Shown: piece by piece, positions 23,200 through 35,537 of the stretch
Position numbering within the stretch: the first letter of the stretch is position 1
How the letters are laid out: each line of letters begins with the position of its first letter
Source: Pontederia crassipes
Lineage: Eukaryota; Streptophyta; Magnoliopsida; Commelinales; Pontederiaceae
Reading direction: 5' to 3'
Assembly (NCBI GenBank): GCA_030549335.1
Contig: CM060191.1
Coordinates: 54,597,447 to 54,661,446 of the forward strand
Length of the DNA stretch: 64,000 nt
Notes under the pieces: model-generated
The model's database searches: none
What the model was told of the DNA's origin: nothing
What the model saw: only the letters and a program-made list of their open reading frames with translations
Position numbers and translations under genes: made by a program

Positions 23200-23579
23200 T
23201 GGGATAGTGTTCACATCTCATGCTTGAGATTTTTAAAAGGGGTCTCTAATACTTTGGTGTAGTCTTCAGAGATAAAAAAGAAGTGTGGCTATGTAATCAA
23301 ATAAGATAGTGATTAATAGTCCAACAATAGAGAGCGTACCCTAGATGACATTGGCATCATCCTATAGAGCATATGCCGACATGTTTTATACTCTTTCTTG
23401 GACCAGACGATTGTAGCATCCCGTGTTCACCCCATTTTATGCATTGTGAATTGGCAATCCCTGCGAAATGATCTAATTGTCCACATTGGAAGGACATTTT
23501 ATTCTTGAGCCTCCATTCTCCTAGATGTGTACACCCATAGAAGTCGCATGGGACTCTTCTTGAGGGTCTTTTGGACTTG
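23200..23579 (-). pseudogene. gag zinc-knuckle and protease-like remnant of the gypsy fossil
   Basis: The minus strand encodes 'FQCGQLDHFAG', a zinc-knuckle-like pattern, and further on a remnant resembling the start of an aspartic protease. It continues the gag found beyond the solo LTR. Confidence 0.6.
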
Positions 23580-23584
23580 GACTA

Positions 23585-26300
23585 TGTAACGTCCTACAAT
23601 AAAAACAAAGAAAAATGTAAATACTTTTAAAAGGAGGGGCAGTTTGGTCTTTTGTCAAAAAAATATAGTGGAAAGGTGGAGAGAGAAGACATCGTCTTCC
23701 TCTCCCCACCTCCACTGTTCACGCCGTCCACCCTGCGCATGCGAGACATCCCAGCCGTCCCTCACTTCCGGCGCTTCATTCATCGCCATCCGACCACCGT
23801 TTTCACGAGAGGTACCGATGAAAAGAGGACGACAAAACGAACATTTTGACATGAGGTTAGGCAAATATCAGTCCAACGTATGACGCAGTAAGCTTCGAAC
23901 GCGAGAAAAAGGGACATCACCGATGACCGATTTCAGCTCCGATTCGCGCTGACCTTCCTCCTAGTGAGTTGTGCATCATCCTCTGGTTGATTAGGTTCGT
24001 TTTGAAAGGTTTTGGAACATGTTTTACTCCCAGTAGGTGGCCGACATTGAGGTTTTTTGGCTGACAACATGTTTTCGACGAGCTGACGGGGGGCTCCGGC
24101 CAACCTCACCATGACGTTCTGGTAGGTGCTCATATGAGGGAGAAATGTATTAGGTTGTTGTCCATATGAAAATTGATCACATATTACTTGTAGGTTCGTT
24201 GATTTTGGTTTCCGATCGTCCTCCAATATTTCCAATGATTTGTCCTTAGGTTTGTTGGTAAAGGAAAGGGTGCATATTATATTTAATTATAGTTATGTAA
24301 ACTGATTTTAAATAATAATATTTATTATTGATGAAAAGATGATCAACAATCGTGTTCGACATTTTGACGGGTGCGTCTTTGGTTTCAAGAGCGTGGTTTG
24401 ATTATTATGGTAATGATAATTGGTGGCTAAAACTATTTATAAGATTTAAATTTCATAATCGATAAGAATTGATTATTAGGTCTAATTCAAATTATTACAT
24501 GCTTAATTGGATATGTTAGGTGGATGTCTGTTGAGGTTTGAATATGGTGCTATTAGTTGGCGATTTCTTTTCCCCTATTGATAAGCATTCTAAAAATCTA
24601 TAGTGATGATTGATTTATGAAAATTAGTTTATATGATAGTTCTAATTCATTAATTATCAACTTAGGTAAGAAATTATAAATTCTACTTCTACGCACGAAG
24701 ATGTCATTAAAGGACTATTATAAAGTAATTAATTAACTAAAAGGCAAATGATACCTAGAAGTGATAAATGTCTTACATGATAAACTTATATTTCTAAATA
24801 GGGTTTAAATGCATGTAATAGGCATTTCTCTCCTTTGAGCGGATTTGGATGGAAGGTAGTTGATTGAGGAATTCAAGGTGATGGAATTTAAACTCTTCGG
24901 AGTGATGATATTGTCTCATCCAATGTGGGACGGATTTTCGAGTTTGTTTTCTTCGTGCATAATCATACTTATTTGTGTGCTTGTGACATTTTAATATGAA
25001 GTTTTTCTTTGTGAAATTGAAGTAAATATTTGATTTTTGAAAATAAAAATGTTTATACGATGGTTTCTAATCCTTAACTTTCACTTCGAATTTGCATTCA
25101 TACATCATTTGCATTTCATATAAAAACTCGCATAAGGTAGAGTATTTTCACCTCGGAAGATTGGCCAACTCCGAGTAGACCGATTGAAGTCTGATTTGTC
25201 AACCGTACCCTGTGTCGATATAGCGAAATGAAGGGTGAAATTAGAACAATCATCCTGTGGCGATATAATGATATGTAATGAGGAAAGAAAAGAAACAAAT
25301 TCTGTGTCGATATAGTGACACGAGGAGCGGTTCAACTTGGTGATATAATGACATGAGGGATGAAATTAGAACAATCACCATGTGACGATATAGTGACACG
25401 AGAGGTGGGTGAAGAAACACTGATGATGATTCTCCAACTTACATTATATGTATGATTTCATCATGCATGTGCACACATGACATTTATTTTGTATGATCAT
25501 TATGTGAATGAGTTTCCTTTTGAAGAATAGAGGATTTTGAATATTTTTTTGAAAATAAAGATGTTGATTTCTGCAATAATTTTAATACTTGAGGTAGTCG
25601 TTTTAACTCACTGAGCTTAATCCATGTTCATATTTTTTTTTAATGTTTACAGGAAAGGAATACATATACTACATGTTTGATTGCAAATGGGTATTGATTG
25701 AAAAAGGGATAGTGTGTGAGATTCCGTAAGGAGCATATCTAGCTCAATTTTATTTTGATATTTATCATTTTTAAAAACCTGACTATTATGATTTTTATTT
25801 ATCTTGACACCACTTGGTTTTGGGTTGTGGCCCATGATTTATTGTGGATATAAATTGATTGATGAGAGCCGAGGTTCCATGATTTATGGATGAGATGATA
25901 TAGGCGAGTCCCTATCATAGAATTGGATAAGAGTTTGAGACCCTTAATGGATTTTGGAAGACATTCGATATATTTTGTTCGGGTAATAGTTTTGAGGCGA
26001 AACTCGTATGTTCATATAATTCAGAATTTTTGGACTTGAGTCTCATATTATTTGGTAATTATAAAATGTCAATGATGCACATTAAAATTTTATAAATTGC
26101 ATGTGAAGTAAAGAATATGGATAAATGTTGTATTTGACGCATGAACGAATTTACGCATACATCATGCCGAAATTTTTGCAAATTTTTAAATTTCGTTGAT
26201 TTTTCGAAATATTAGTTTTCATTGAAGATTTAAATTTGAATTTAAATTATTTTTTTCCTGTTTCACCCCTTGTGGCGGAAACGGAAAGTTGGGCGTTATA
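23585..26300 (+). repeat. solo gypsy LTR with perfect 5-bp target duplication
   Basis: The unit begins TGTAACGTCC and ends GGGCGTTATA, the palindromic ends typical of a large class of plant gypsy LTRs. It is flanked by GACTA on both sides (23580-23584 and 26301-26305). The interior is non-coding and has a repeat cluster at 25200-25400. With one LTR, a duplication and no internal region, it is a solo LTR left by recombination between two LTRs. It interrupts the gag of a minus-strand gypsy fossil. Confidence 0.9.
25205..25402 (+). repeat. tandem motif cluster 'TGTGTCGATATAGTGACACGAG'-like within the solo LTR
   Basis: Five imperfect copies of a unit with core 'TCGATATAGTGACAC' occur every 40-45 bases. 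A 'GAAATTAGAACAATCA' spacer recurs after about 125 bases, so there is also a longer period. Confidence 0.8.
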
Positions 26301-27280
26301 GACTAATTGTTGCCTCTATTGTTGTGGTTATAACGCTCTTTGTTGTTGGGGTTGTTGAGCCATTAGTTGCTGCTTTTGTTGTGCCCTTTGGTGCTATTTT
26401 TGTTCAGCCCTCTGTTGTTATTGTTGTTATCATTGTTATTGTTGGGGCATATATGATTTCTATTGAGTTGGATGGTACGATATATAATTATAGGGATATC
26501 TATGGAAGATTGCCTTCTTTTCTAGGTTGATTTTGCCCAAGCCCTTCAACATTATTCTTAGTCTTTCTTGCTTGATTCCATTTAGTCACATGTCTCTCCA
26601 TCATTGTTGCCAAATGGGTAGTAGAGCTCAACGTTTTGCAATCCTCATGCAATGTCTTGATATTCAGTCCTAGGTTAAAACACTCAATAAATTGAGTGAC
26701 GCGAGAGTCTTCACTTTGGTAGAGAGTTGAACACTTGTTTAGCCTGATGAACTTAGTCAAGTGTTTATATACTATGTTTAGAAACTCTCTTTACTTTATA
26801 TTCTGCTTGTACCATGGAAAGTGGCATTCCCTAAAGCGTCTCTTGAACTTAGCCTAGGGAGTCACATTAATTTTGAGAAATTGTAAATCTTTGATGGACT
26901 TCCACAAGTCTATTTTTTTAAAGGAGTACTTTCTTTTCTTCAACACAATTTATGAGTTCAAAGGTTAATTCACCATTTAATCATGTCAAAATCATTTGTC
27001 CCATGAAATTGGGATGTTTTGAGCTTAAAAGACTCCTAAATTGTGCTTCTTGTATAGTTGGCCTGTTGAAACCCGTTATTGAATAGTTATGTTAAGTTGT
27101 GGTGCCTCCTATTATTGATAATTGCTAGAATTATACCTATGGGATAAACTCAATTTAATCATCTGTTCACCTTGAGTGAAAATGATATATAACATGTACA
27201 ATTCAATTTAATAAGACAATATGAGGCAAATTATAACTTTACTTATTTTAGGAGTGAGAGCTGTTCATAATACTTGCATA
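26301..27280 (-). pseudogene. gag region of the gypsy fossil
   Basis: On the minus strand, 'WAKFKRRFRECHFP' followed by 'FLNIVYKHLTKFIRLNKCS' and 'TQFIECFNLGLN' match the plant Retrotrans_gag domain. A segment rich in Asn codons at about 26320-26450 is the linker before the zinc knuckle. Its complement is the hydrophobic open frame on the plus strand, which is therefore a shadow. Confidence 0.8.
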
Positions 27281-27300
27281 TGAACTTTAGGCTTTTAGAC

Positions 27301-27313
27301 TCTGATCCCAATT
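27301..27313 (-). other. primer-binding site of the gypsy fossil
   Basis: In element sense ATTGGGATCAGAG, close to the initiator-Met tRNA site TTGGTATCAGAG. It directly abuts an LTR terminus reading TGTAATATT on the plus strand (27314). Confidence 0.65.
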
Positions 27314-28286
27314 GTAATATTTCCAAAATTTATCCGGCCACATGACTATCGGACTCGTCTTGAATCGGTATTACCTACAATTATCTCTTCTTGAGCTTCC
27401 ATAGATCAATACAAATATAAACAATAATAATAAACTAATTTCATTAAGGTGCAGAAGTTACCACATGCATTATTTCTAATAATCTTCCAATTATTTTCCA
27501 TTACACTAGAGTAGCAAATAATTGTACAAGAAAATCTAATGACTCAGCCTCATGTAATTGCATCACCATGAAGATCGCTGCACACACTTTCAGGCTTTTT
27601 TAGTTAATTATTTGTGGGATTCAAATACTAGAATATGAAATATCCGTGAGCGATGAAACTCATTACGTAAGGTAATACAGATGTATAAAATAACCTAATA
27701 TGAGCAAATAAACTTTAAGCAACTATAAAATAATAAAGTATCCCTTTCTTTCCTTTTTAGCCATTCTTCTTTTGTTTGTTACACTACATTTTTTATTTAA
27801 CAATTTCATTGAACTTCTATATATGTTGCCCTAGGCGAGCTTGACTTTCTTTATTATGAATATATCATGACACTTTCATGCAAAGGATTAATGTGGATCA
27901 AGCCTAGACTAGAGGAGTACCATAGGCTCAATAATAAAATATAATTTAGGATCATAAAATATATTTAAGCAATGTTACAAGAACCCATTTTTTTAATCAT
28001 TATGTTCTATTTTGTTATGTTATCATGATAATCCCATGTTACAAATTTTATCTTTTAACCAAATTATCATTCCTATAATTCTCAATTTAAAATAATTAAT
28101 ATAGAGGTCAAAAGTTTATTACATATTAAAATAATATTAACATCAAAGTTGTAAACAAAATTTGGACTGGGTACCTTCAAATGAGAGTTTGGTTTGGACA
28201 GATCATCTAGGCCATGTCCTAAGATAACGTGGCATGTGTTCTAGAATTAATTCTATATACCTTTACCAATGAAATTTTTCGTGGTA
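27314..28286 (-). repeat. 5' LTR of the gypsy fossil (right limit approximate)
   Basis: The LTR starts next to the primer site. No second copy exists in the window to fix its far end. It is non-coding and AT-rich. Confidence 0.45.
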
Positions 28287-29859
28287 TGTAGGATTACAAG
28301 GCGCCAAGAGGGTGGGTGAATTGGTGTTAAATCGAAAATATCGATTTTAGAAAAATCATCGTGGAATGTTAAAATTGATTCGTTAATATTTAAACCAACA
28401 CAATAACAATCAAATCACATACATAATACGGTGATTTGTTGACGAGGTTCGGTCACACCTTAATCTACGTGCCTGCTCCAACTTTTTAATCTCGAGGCCA
28501 CCGGAGATTCTATTAATACGTTTCCTTCGTTTCAAATGGGGCAAGAAAGAAATTCTTTACAAGTCTTGTTTTTTCTCCGTTTCAAGAGGCAAGACACACA
28601 TATTTCACTCGTAAGCTTTCACTCATCTATTCTTCACTCAAGGGGTAAGACACAATTTCTTTTCACTCAGAAGTTAAACAACTATTATAATATCACAATA
28701 ACACTCTACAATCTCTCTTTTACGATTTGAAACCTCACACAAGAGTAAGAAAAAGAAATAAAAAAATTGCAACTTGAAACTCAAATGGACTTCACAAATG
28801 TTCTTCCTACTTTTCCTTAAAAATCTTGATTGTTCCTACACCCTTGGGTATTTTTTATAGTCTTCTTAACTCAATTTAGCCGTTGGGGCTTGTTTTCCAC
28901 ATTTTAGATCAAAATATGACAATTATAATGCATTATGCGCTCTGACCTGTCGACTGCTCTAACCCATCGATCGATCAGTGCACATAGTCATTGCAAAAAT
29001 ATGACCCCTAGTGAATTCTACACTGGCCAGTCAATCGATCGATCGATTGGTGCTGCATCATCTCGACATTTCATTGGCTTCAATCGAGCAATTTTTTTGC
29101 TGACTGATTGATCGGTGTGCCTGACCGGTCAACCAATGCTTCGACCAACATCATCTCGACATTCAGCGAACTTCAACTTGGCAATTTCTTTGTTGACCGA
29201 TGGTTTGACCGATGTGCTCGGTGCTTCGACTGCCAAATCGACCATCCTGCACTATTTTGAGCAACATTTTGCATAGTTATCCAAATGAAATTATTTTGAT
29301 TATACGAAAAGCTAACCGAATTCTCTACAATTTTGATACTCATTATTCATCCAAAATCTAGTGAGATCATAGTCAAATATTAATTAAAATTTAGTATACA
29401 AAGTTGTCCATTTCAAATAAAACATTGTAGACATTTACTCCTTTATATATAACTTTTCATATCAATATCTAAACAAGATGATATTTAATTCTTTGAAAAT
29501 CTAACAACATTATCTATAACTTTTATATTAATCTCTTAATCCAAATGCAAGTTTATCATATGAAAATATCAACTCCAAATTGTACTTTTCAAGCTTCACT
29601 TGTGTAAACATAACTTTTTATGTAGTTATCCAAATGATATGATTCTTGATTCTCTACAAAGATAAGAGAGTTACCTATAAATTTTGTATTCACCTATTAA
29701 TGTAAATCTTGTGAGAAAATAAATATTAATTGAAAGTTTAGTTCATGAAGCAATTCATTTTTATTTAAATTTTTTTGGCATTTTAAATATAACTCTAATA
29801 TTTTAAGATTTGCATCATCAAAATATAATTATATAAGGCATAAAAACTTTGTTCCAATA
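28287..29859 (-). repeat. 3' LTR of element A
   Basis: Non-coding, about 1.57 kb. It shares the 'GACGAGGTTCGG.CA.ACC' block and a cluster of 'CGATCGATCGAT' and 'GACCGGTC' motifs with the LTRs of A (right) and B. The purine tract in element sense (GAAAAGGAGGAGA) lies just to its right. Confidence 0.85.
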
Positions 29860-30334
29860 ATCTCCTCCTTTTCGAAATATGAAAAGTATATAAGTTGGGA
29901 AGGAAAAAATATTAAAATTAATTTTACTCCCTCTAAAATTAAGCTTTTGTTACAAATAGATATACACATGTCTTAACTTTAAGGTACTTTTCATATAGAG
30001 TCATATTCAGGTCCACATAATAAATCAGTGGTTATATAAATTTCTCTTATGTTCTTATCATATTTCTCATATATTTCTCACCCTTTTATTTCATGAAAAA
30101 GTAGTTTGCACATAAAGCACAGAAAAAATAATATATAACTCCTTATTTTTCATTCTCCCCCTTTTATCATATAAGTAACAATATATGCGATAGGCAAATA
30201 TAACTTCCCCTAAGTTCATGACCAACTCATAAGAGCAAAACATGAAATCAAATTGATCAAGGGATTATGAATAACACAAGTTCTAAAAAAATATATAAGG
30301 AATCAAAATAAAACTTTGAGACAATAATGATATA
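29860..30334 (-). other. internal 3' part of element A, non-coding
   Basis: Similar in text and order to 48219-48720 of unit B ('ACTTCCCCTAA', 'ATAAAACTTTGA.ACAA.AATGATAT'). No reverse transcriptase or RNase H motifs seen. Confidence 0.65.
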
Positions 30335-31595
30335 ATCTTTGGTTAAGAAAGATATTAAGATACATTACTTTGTAATTCCTAAACTAACAATTATCCTCGC
30401 TGGGTAAAAACTGATAGACCGTACAAAATCTAGCACAAACGATGAATTACTATTTTCATGTTATGATTGCTTCAACCTTAAGTCAACAATCGATTCACTA
30501 AAAATTATTAAATCCTAAAACTAACCACTCCAGATCTGGTTTGTAGTCTTATCTCAGAATATAATAATCTCAGTAAAAAGCATTAAGCATAACAATCATA
30601 ATCAAAAGAATCTGAAATAACTATATTAATTAAAATCTAACAACCGAGTTCATGCGGTTTTCTCGTAAACAATAAATATCTCTATTACATAAGTAATTAG
30701 GCATAAAAAGTATGGGTAAAGAGCATCCAAACAATAGATAGAAGACAGAATTCTTCACCTTCGATGATCTCTGGATTGCTGCAAAGTACACGCGCTCAGT
30801 TGCTCTCCAAATTCTCCCGAACAAACAACGAAAATTCTGAAATTCTTCTTCTGCAATATAGAACGGCTCCCAGGTTTCAAACACCTCCAAGAACTACCAA
30901 GCACCAAAGTCCCCCAGGTCCCCGTTTCTTTGCCTCCTAGGGCCTCTATTTATAACCTTTAGATGTCCCAAGTGTTCTAGTAGAGTTTCCATTTGATTCA
31001 AAGTCTTTTCATGTTAAAATAATTAAATTCGTAATAGACTTTGATAGGACTTTAAAATCATCCAAATCTCCTTCAAATATGAGTAAATATATTTTTTAAT
31101 CATCCCCGAAGCTTAGGATAAAGTTTGGGTTTGATCTGGACTTGAAATTCTCAAGAAAAGTCGAAGAAATCTCGAAAACAACCTTCGTAACGACTCATAA
31201 CTTGGATTTAACGGCCCTTACAATGTCCAAATCAAATTCGGACTTAAAACTGGGCTTTTTAACGGGCCGTAACGGGTTGTTCACACCTGTACTATTACAG
31301 CCATTATGGTCATATAACGACCCGTTATATTCAATACAGTCCAATACAGTCCTGATAGTCTTCACTAATTTGCACTTTTTGGCTCCGTTTTAACGCCGAT
31401 TTGAGTGTCGTTTGTTTTTGTGGATTCCTGACTCAATTCTCTTGCTTTTTATGTAATAAAAGATATAATTTGGGTAGATTTCTATTTTTATAAAATTAAA
31501 GCAAATAAGGTCATAAAATGATGCATGCTATATGAAAAGGAATCGAAATGTGATTAAATGCATAGCTAATTATATGTTATATTTTGCATGCATCA
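30335..31595 (-). repeat. 3' LTR of element C (partial)
   Basis: The copy ends GCATGCATCA on the plus strand, directly followed by a pyrimidine-rich tract (polypurine tract in element sense). It shares about 580 bp with the right LTR and carries several 'AACGGGCCGTAA'-type motifs near 31190-31330. Confidence 0.8.
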
Positions 31596-34300
31596 AACTC
31601 TCCTAAGCTTATATACTTGCTTGTCCTCAAGCAATGTTCAAAGCAAAGCTCCAACCAAAATGGTTAATCATTGTTTCCATCCTGTCACTCAAATAATCTT
31701 TTTAGCACTAAATTTTATACAACCATCGCCTAAGTGTCTCACCACTTTCCATAATAATTCGGCTTTGTGAAATTCTTAAATGAAGGACATTTTTAAACTC
31801 CTCCAAATTCAGCTCTGAATAATAAGAAAATAATTCTTGAAAATAAAAATATCAATGTTGAATACACAAGTGTAACATGAGCTTTTATTCATTTATTACT
31901 TTTATATTTCATCACTTAGAAATTGTTCATCATCATTCTTCTTTTTCTCTTCTTTTCACTTTTTATTTTTCATTGATTTGGTACTCATGTGCTTCTCCAT
32001 ATTGTATGGTCTATGTAACGCGCTTTTGACCGACGGATCCCAGAGCAATTGTCCTTAGGTTGCCAGGCAAGAATCTCCTACGGATCTAATTACCCGAATT
32101 CACCAAGGTTCCGGATAACACCTTTTTGTACCTCATCATACTTTTTGGGGCTCCACTAGCCTTCTTTTGTATATGATGATAATTTTACTTGTATTTATTA
32201 GTAAGCTCAGCTACACTTGAATGTTCAACAAGGATATAATTATTATCAAGGTAATATACATAATAATAAAAATAATATGAGCACGAACAGGACTTGTCGT
32301 CAAACATTCATAGTTTCACTAAGCAACTTTCTTCAAACCAATTATCCAACATGAAGGCGATAAATGATAAAATAATAACGCTTCAAATTTCGTTAATTAA
32401 TAGAATGTCCTTGAATAATGCTTGAAAAATAAGTAAATACTAAAACACGAGGAAATAAGATGCAATTTTGAATTATGAAAAACAACATTTATTTTGTAAT
32501 TTTTTATAATATGAAATGCAAGAAAATATGCAAATAAAACATTAAGAGAATGTATGCTTGCAATAATGCGATATAAAAAGATATGCATGACGCATGAAAT
32601 TGCAAACTCCCCCAAGCTTGAACTCAACACTATCCCCAGTGTTGAAAATCAAACTTGTAGGAATCCAAAGATATGATAATGAAAAATATAAACGTAGAAA
32701 GGAAACGAAACAACCTGATTTATCATGAGTCGATGGATGTTGAAGTTGTAAGAAGAAGCCACGAAGAATCTAGTGTCCTTGGCCGATAGAAATTTGGGCA
32801 TCTCTATTTCCTACTTTTCTTCAATTCCGAGGAGGCAATTTTGTTTTTCTTTCTTTCTTCCTTTCTTTTCTTCTTCTTTGTTTTTCTTTCTGTTTTCTTC
32901 TATGCCATTACGGGTCGTGAAGGACTTCTAACGGCCCATGAGGTAATGTTATCGGGCCTTCTAATGGATTTAACGGATTGTTATGGAGGGGTCATGACAC
33001 TTTTGTGCGATATAACGGGTCGTGATCAAGAAATCACGACCCTTGGAATAGCGACGAATATTAGGCACAGACGGTCACGAGTCATCATAGCTCACTCACG
33101 GCTAGTAGAAGTTTCTCACATGGCATAAGTTGCGATGACGTATGTGAGAAAAATTGGCTGGCAAATCTCTGAAAGAACATGGGTCGTGATATGGAAGTCA
33201 TGACCCATAAGCAATCGCCTCTTTCATAGCTGATGAATTAGTCGGCGTTGTCATGAACTTAGTATCACGGACTTGCAGAAATAAATTGATGAGAGAAAAA
33301 AATATATGGGACGTTACATGCGAGTTACTGGGCGTAATATCAAATGGCTTTGGTGTTACAGTCACATGAAAGTGTAACGGGTCGGATGGCTTTGGCATAG
33401 GGGCACACTCTAAATCTAACGGGTTGTGAATCACATGTAACAACCCATGAGATAATGAAAATTCTCATCACCCGTGAAAGATGAAGCCCCGTGAACCATG
33501 AAATTCGTCATCTTCACAGGGGTGACTAGACGAGTTGCAGCCCGTTATCAATGGTTAACGACCCGTGATGTGTATTCTAAAAGGTTTGGGAGCTACTGTG
33601 ACGCCCATGAAAATGCAATTACGACCCGTGAGATATGGTTTAATGGAATTGTAGAAATGTGCACATGATCGTGACATTATACTTACCCGTAAAGCTAAAC
33701 AAAATTTTTACCGACTCATTGATATATCCGTGATAGAATAATAATGACATGTGAAGAGTAAAAGTTCAAAATATGTGTCACTGTAAGATCCGTTACGTGA
33801 ATATTATGCCCTATGAAATAAGCATGCAAGGCAATGTGGGGCATATTACGGGTCGTGATGAAGGGCTTACGACTCGTGAAATAGTGAACTACATGGAATC
33901 ATCGCAACATAACGTCCCGTGAAAATGTAATGACGGCCTATGACGAGAAAAAAATTAAAATTTTAATAAAATTCAGTTTGTGATGTGTAGAGACCTGTTA
34001 AAAAATAAAATAAAATAAAATAAAATAAAAATGACAGAAGGAAACTAAAGAGACTAAGCAACCTAGATAATCAAACTAACTAATCTAACATGAACTAAAT
34101 TAATCTAAACTAAATTATGTGAAAGTTCTAAATTGTAAGTTTAAGGATTGAGAATGAGTAGTTCTAAGTTTACAGTCACTAGCTCGACTTTGATATGGCA
34201 TATGCTGAGACTAATAAGAAATTATCAATAAGAATAATATAGGTAGATATGGAATGAACTCACCAGGTTTAATTAATGTGATTGGGAATGTTTGTCGTGG
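31596..34300 (-). other. internal non-coding part of element C with ACGGGTCGTGA motif array
   Basis: No pol motif. From 32900 to 33960 the sequence is filled with copies of 'ACGGGTCGTGA' and its complement 'TCACGACCCGT' with variants. Before it lies a pyrimidine tract (32833-32900). A (TAAAA)n microsatellite is at 33999-34030. Confidence 0.65.
33999..34030. repeat. (TAAAA)n microsatellite
   Basis: About six units of a 5-bp AT repeat. Confidence 0.9.
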
Positions 34301-34458
34301 TGAGGCTCAGCACATGTGATGTTGGATGATGCCTCCATTTTCGATTTGATGTCATCATCTGATGATGGCGGTTCTTCATGTACAGCAACTCTTCGAAGTT
34401 GAAGCTGAGAAGTGTGTTGCTATTGAACTTGAATTGTCGAGCGGTTCTTTGGTCGCCA

Positions 34459-35401
34459 CTAGAGTGTTGTAGTTGGAGATGATCGTGTTGACGTTGGCGA
34501 ACTACTTTTCTCTATCAAAGATTTTACAGATTGCACGGAGGAGATATGCGGTGATTTGCAGCCAACTATGGGTGATATACTCTTCTCCTTCGATGGTGGC
34601 TGAATTGGAGACAACAATGTAGGAGTGACAGGAACTTTCACAGGCGGGCCCCTCCTTTGAACCTTTCCATCTTTCATGATGTACTTACTTGTCTCCTTAA
34701 CACGCCATTGAGTCGTCGTTGTCCTTGTTGAAAAATTTGCTTCTGGGTGCCATGAATATTGATAATGGCACGAGCATAAGATGACCTTCGAATTTTCTTC
34801 GATGTGCTTTGGACGTTTAGAAATTAGAGAACTCAGTTTTGCAACTTCATTCTCTAGTGCATGAAATTTTGATTCCAAAGCCTCGAACTTGAGTTCATTG
34901 TCGAATAGTTGAAGAGAATCGTCGACTTCAATTTGCTTCTGAAGTTTGGATAACTGAGACTCCAAATTCTAGATGTGTTGGTCTTGCATTGTCAACCTTC
35001 TTTCAATTGTTGTGGCAAATTGACCAATCATCTCTATGAAGTCAGAAGTTGATGATTTAAATTCAAGAATTGATGCCACATCCTCATCTGACTTCTTGTT
35101 GTGCTGCCTCATATTATGAATTTGTCTTGCCAAATTTTTGATTTGATAATTTTGTGTGGAGAGCTTCTTCAGCAGAGAATCCAATAATTCTGTGAGTGCA
35201 GCAGATGGGTCTCAAAATATATCTTCCTTTTTTTCTTGTTGAGGCTTCTTCTTTGTACATTTGTTTTGACGATGATGCCTCAAATTGAATTCCATCATGC
35301 TGGACAACAAGGATATTTTCCTCAACTTGTTGGTTTGTTGTCATTTTGTTCATCTTCGTTGAGGTGTGTAGATGTGCTCGTGATGATCCGATTGTGTACA
35401 A
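34459..35401 (-). pseudogene. gag-like coiled-coil coding region of element C
   Basis: Three minus-strand frames in succession encode helical, Glu/Lys/Leu-rich sequence: 'KKLSTQNYQIKNLARQIHNM', then 'ESQLSKLQKQIEVDDSLQLF', then 'ALENEVAKLSSLISKRP'. A Ser/Pro-rich tail ends with 'RSSPTTTL'. The position after the primer site is that of gag in Athila/Tat elements. No zinc knuckle is seen, and the assignment rests on position and coiled-coil character. Fossil, not one intact frame. Confidence 0.5.
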
Positions 35402-35509
35402 AAGATATTACTTGAAAGGTTACACAACACTAGAAGAAAAAAAATAAAGTAAAATAGAAAATAAAAATTCTCAAATAGTTTATATGAGATAGACTAAGAA
35501 TTATGAATA

Positions 35510-35531
35510 TAGTTCCCCGGCAACAGTGTCA
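35510..35531 (-). other. primer-binding site of element C (Athila/Tat type)
   Basis: The plus-strand text CCCCGGCAACAGTGTCAAA is close to the complement of the primer site used by Athila and Tat elements. It lies directly before the LTR terminus TGATGCGG. Confidence 0.75.
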
Positions 35532-35537
35532 AAAACT

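Larger units (their letters stand above)
22850..28286 (-). mobile_element. Ty3/gypsy fossil, gag-protease part, split by a solo LTR
   Basis: The minus strand carries gag and protease-like remnants on both sides of a solo LTR, and a primer-binding site with LTR start at its 5' (right) side. No reverse transcriptase or second LTR is visible, so only the 5' portion remains. It is broken in several places. The right limit of its LTR is not sharply defined and is set at the next element. Confidence 0.7.

Noticed and set aside
26270-26530. Hydrophobic Val/Ile-rich open frame that looks like a membrane protein
   Set aside because: It is the complement of the Asn-rich linker of the gypsy gag.
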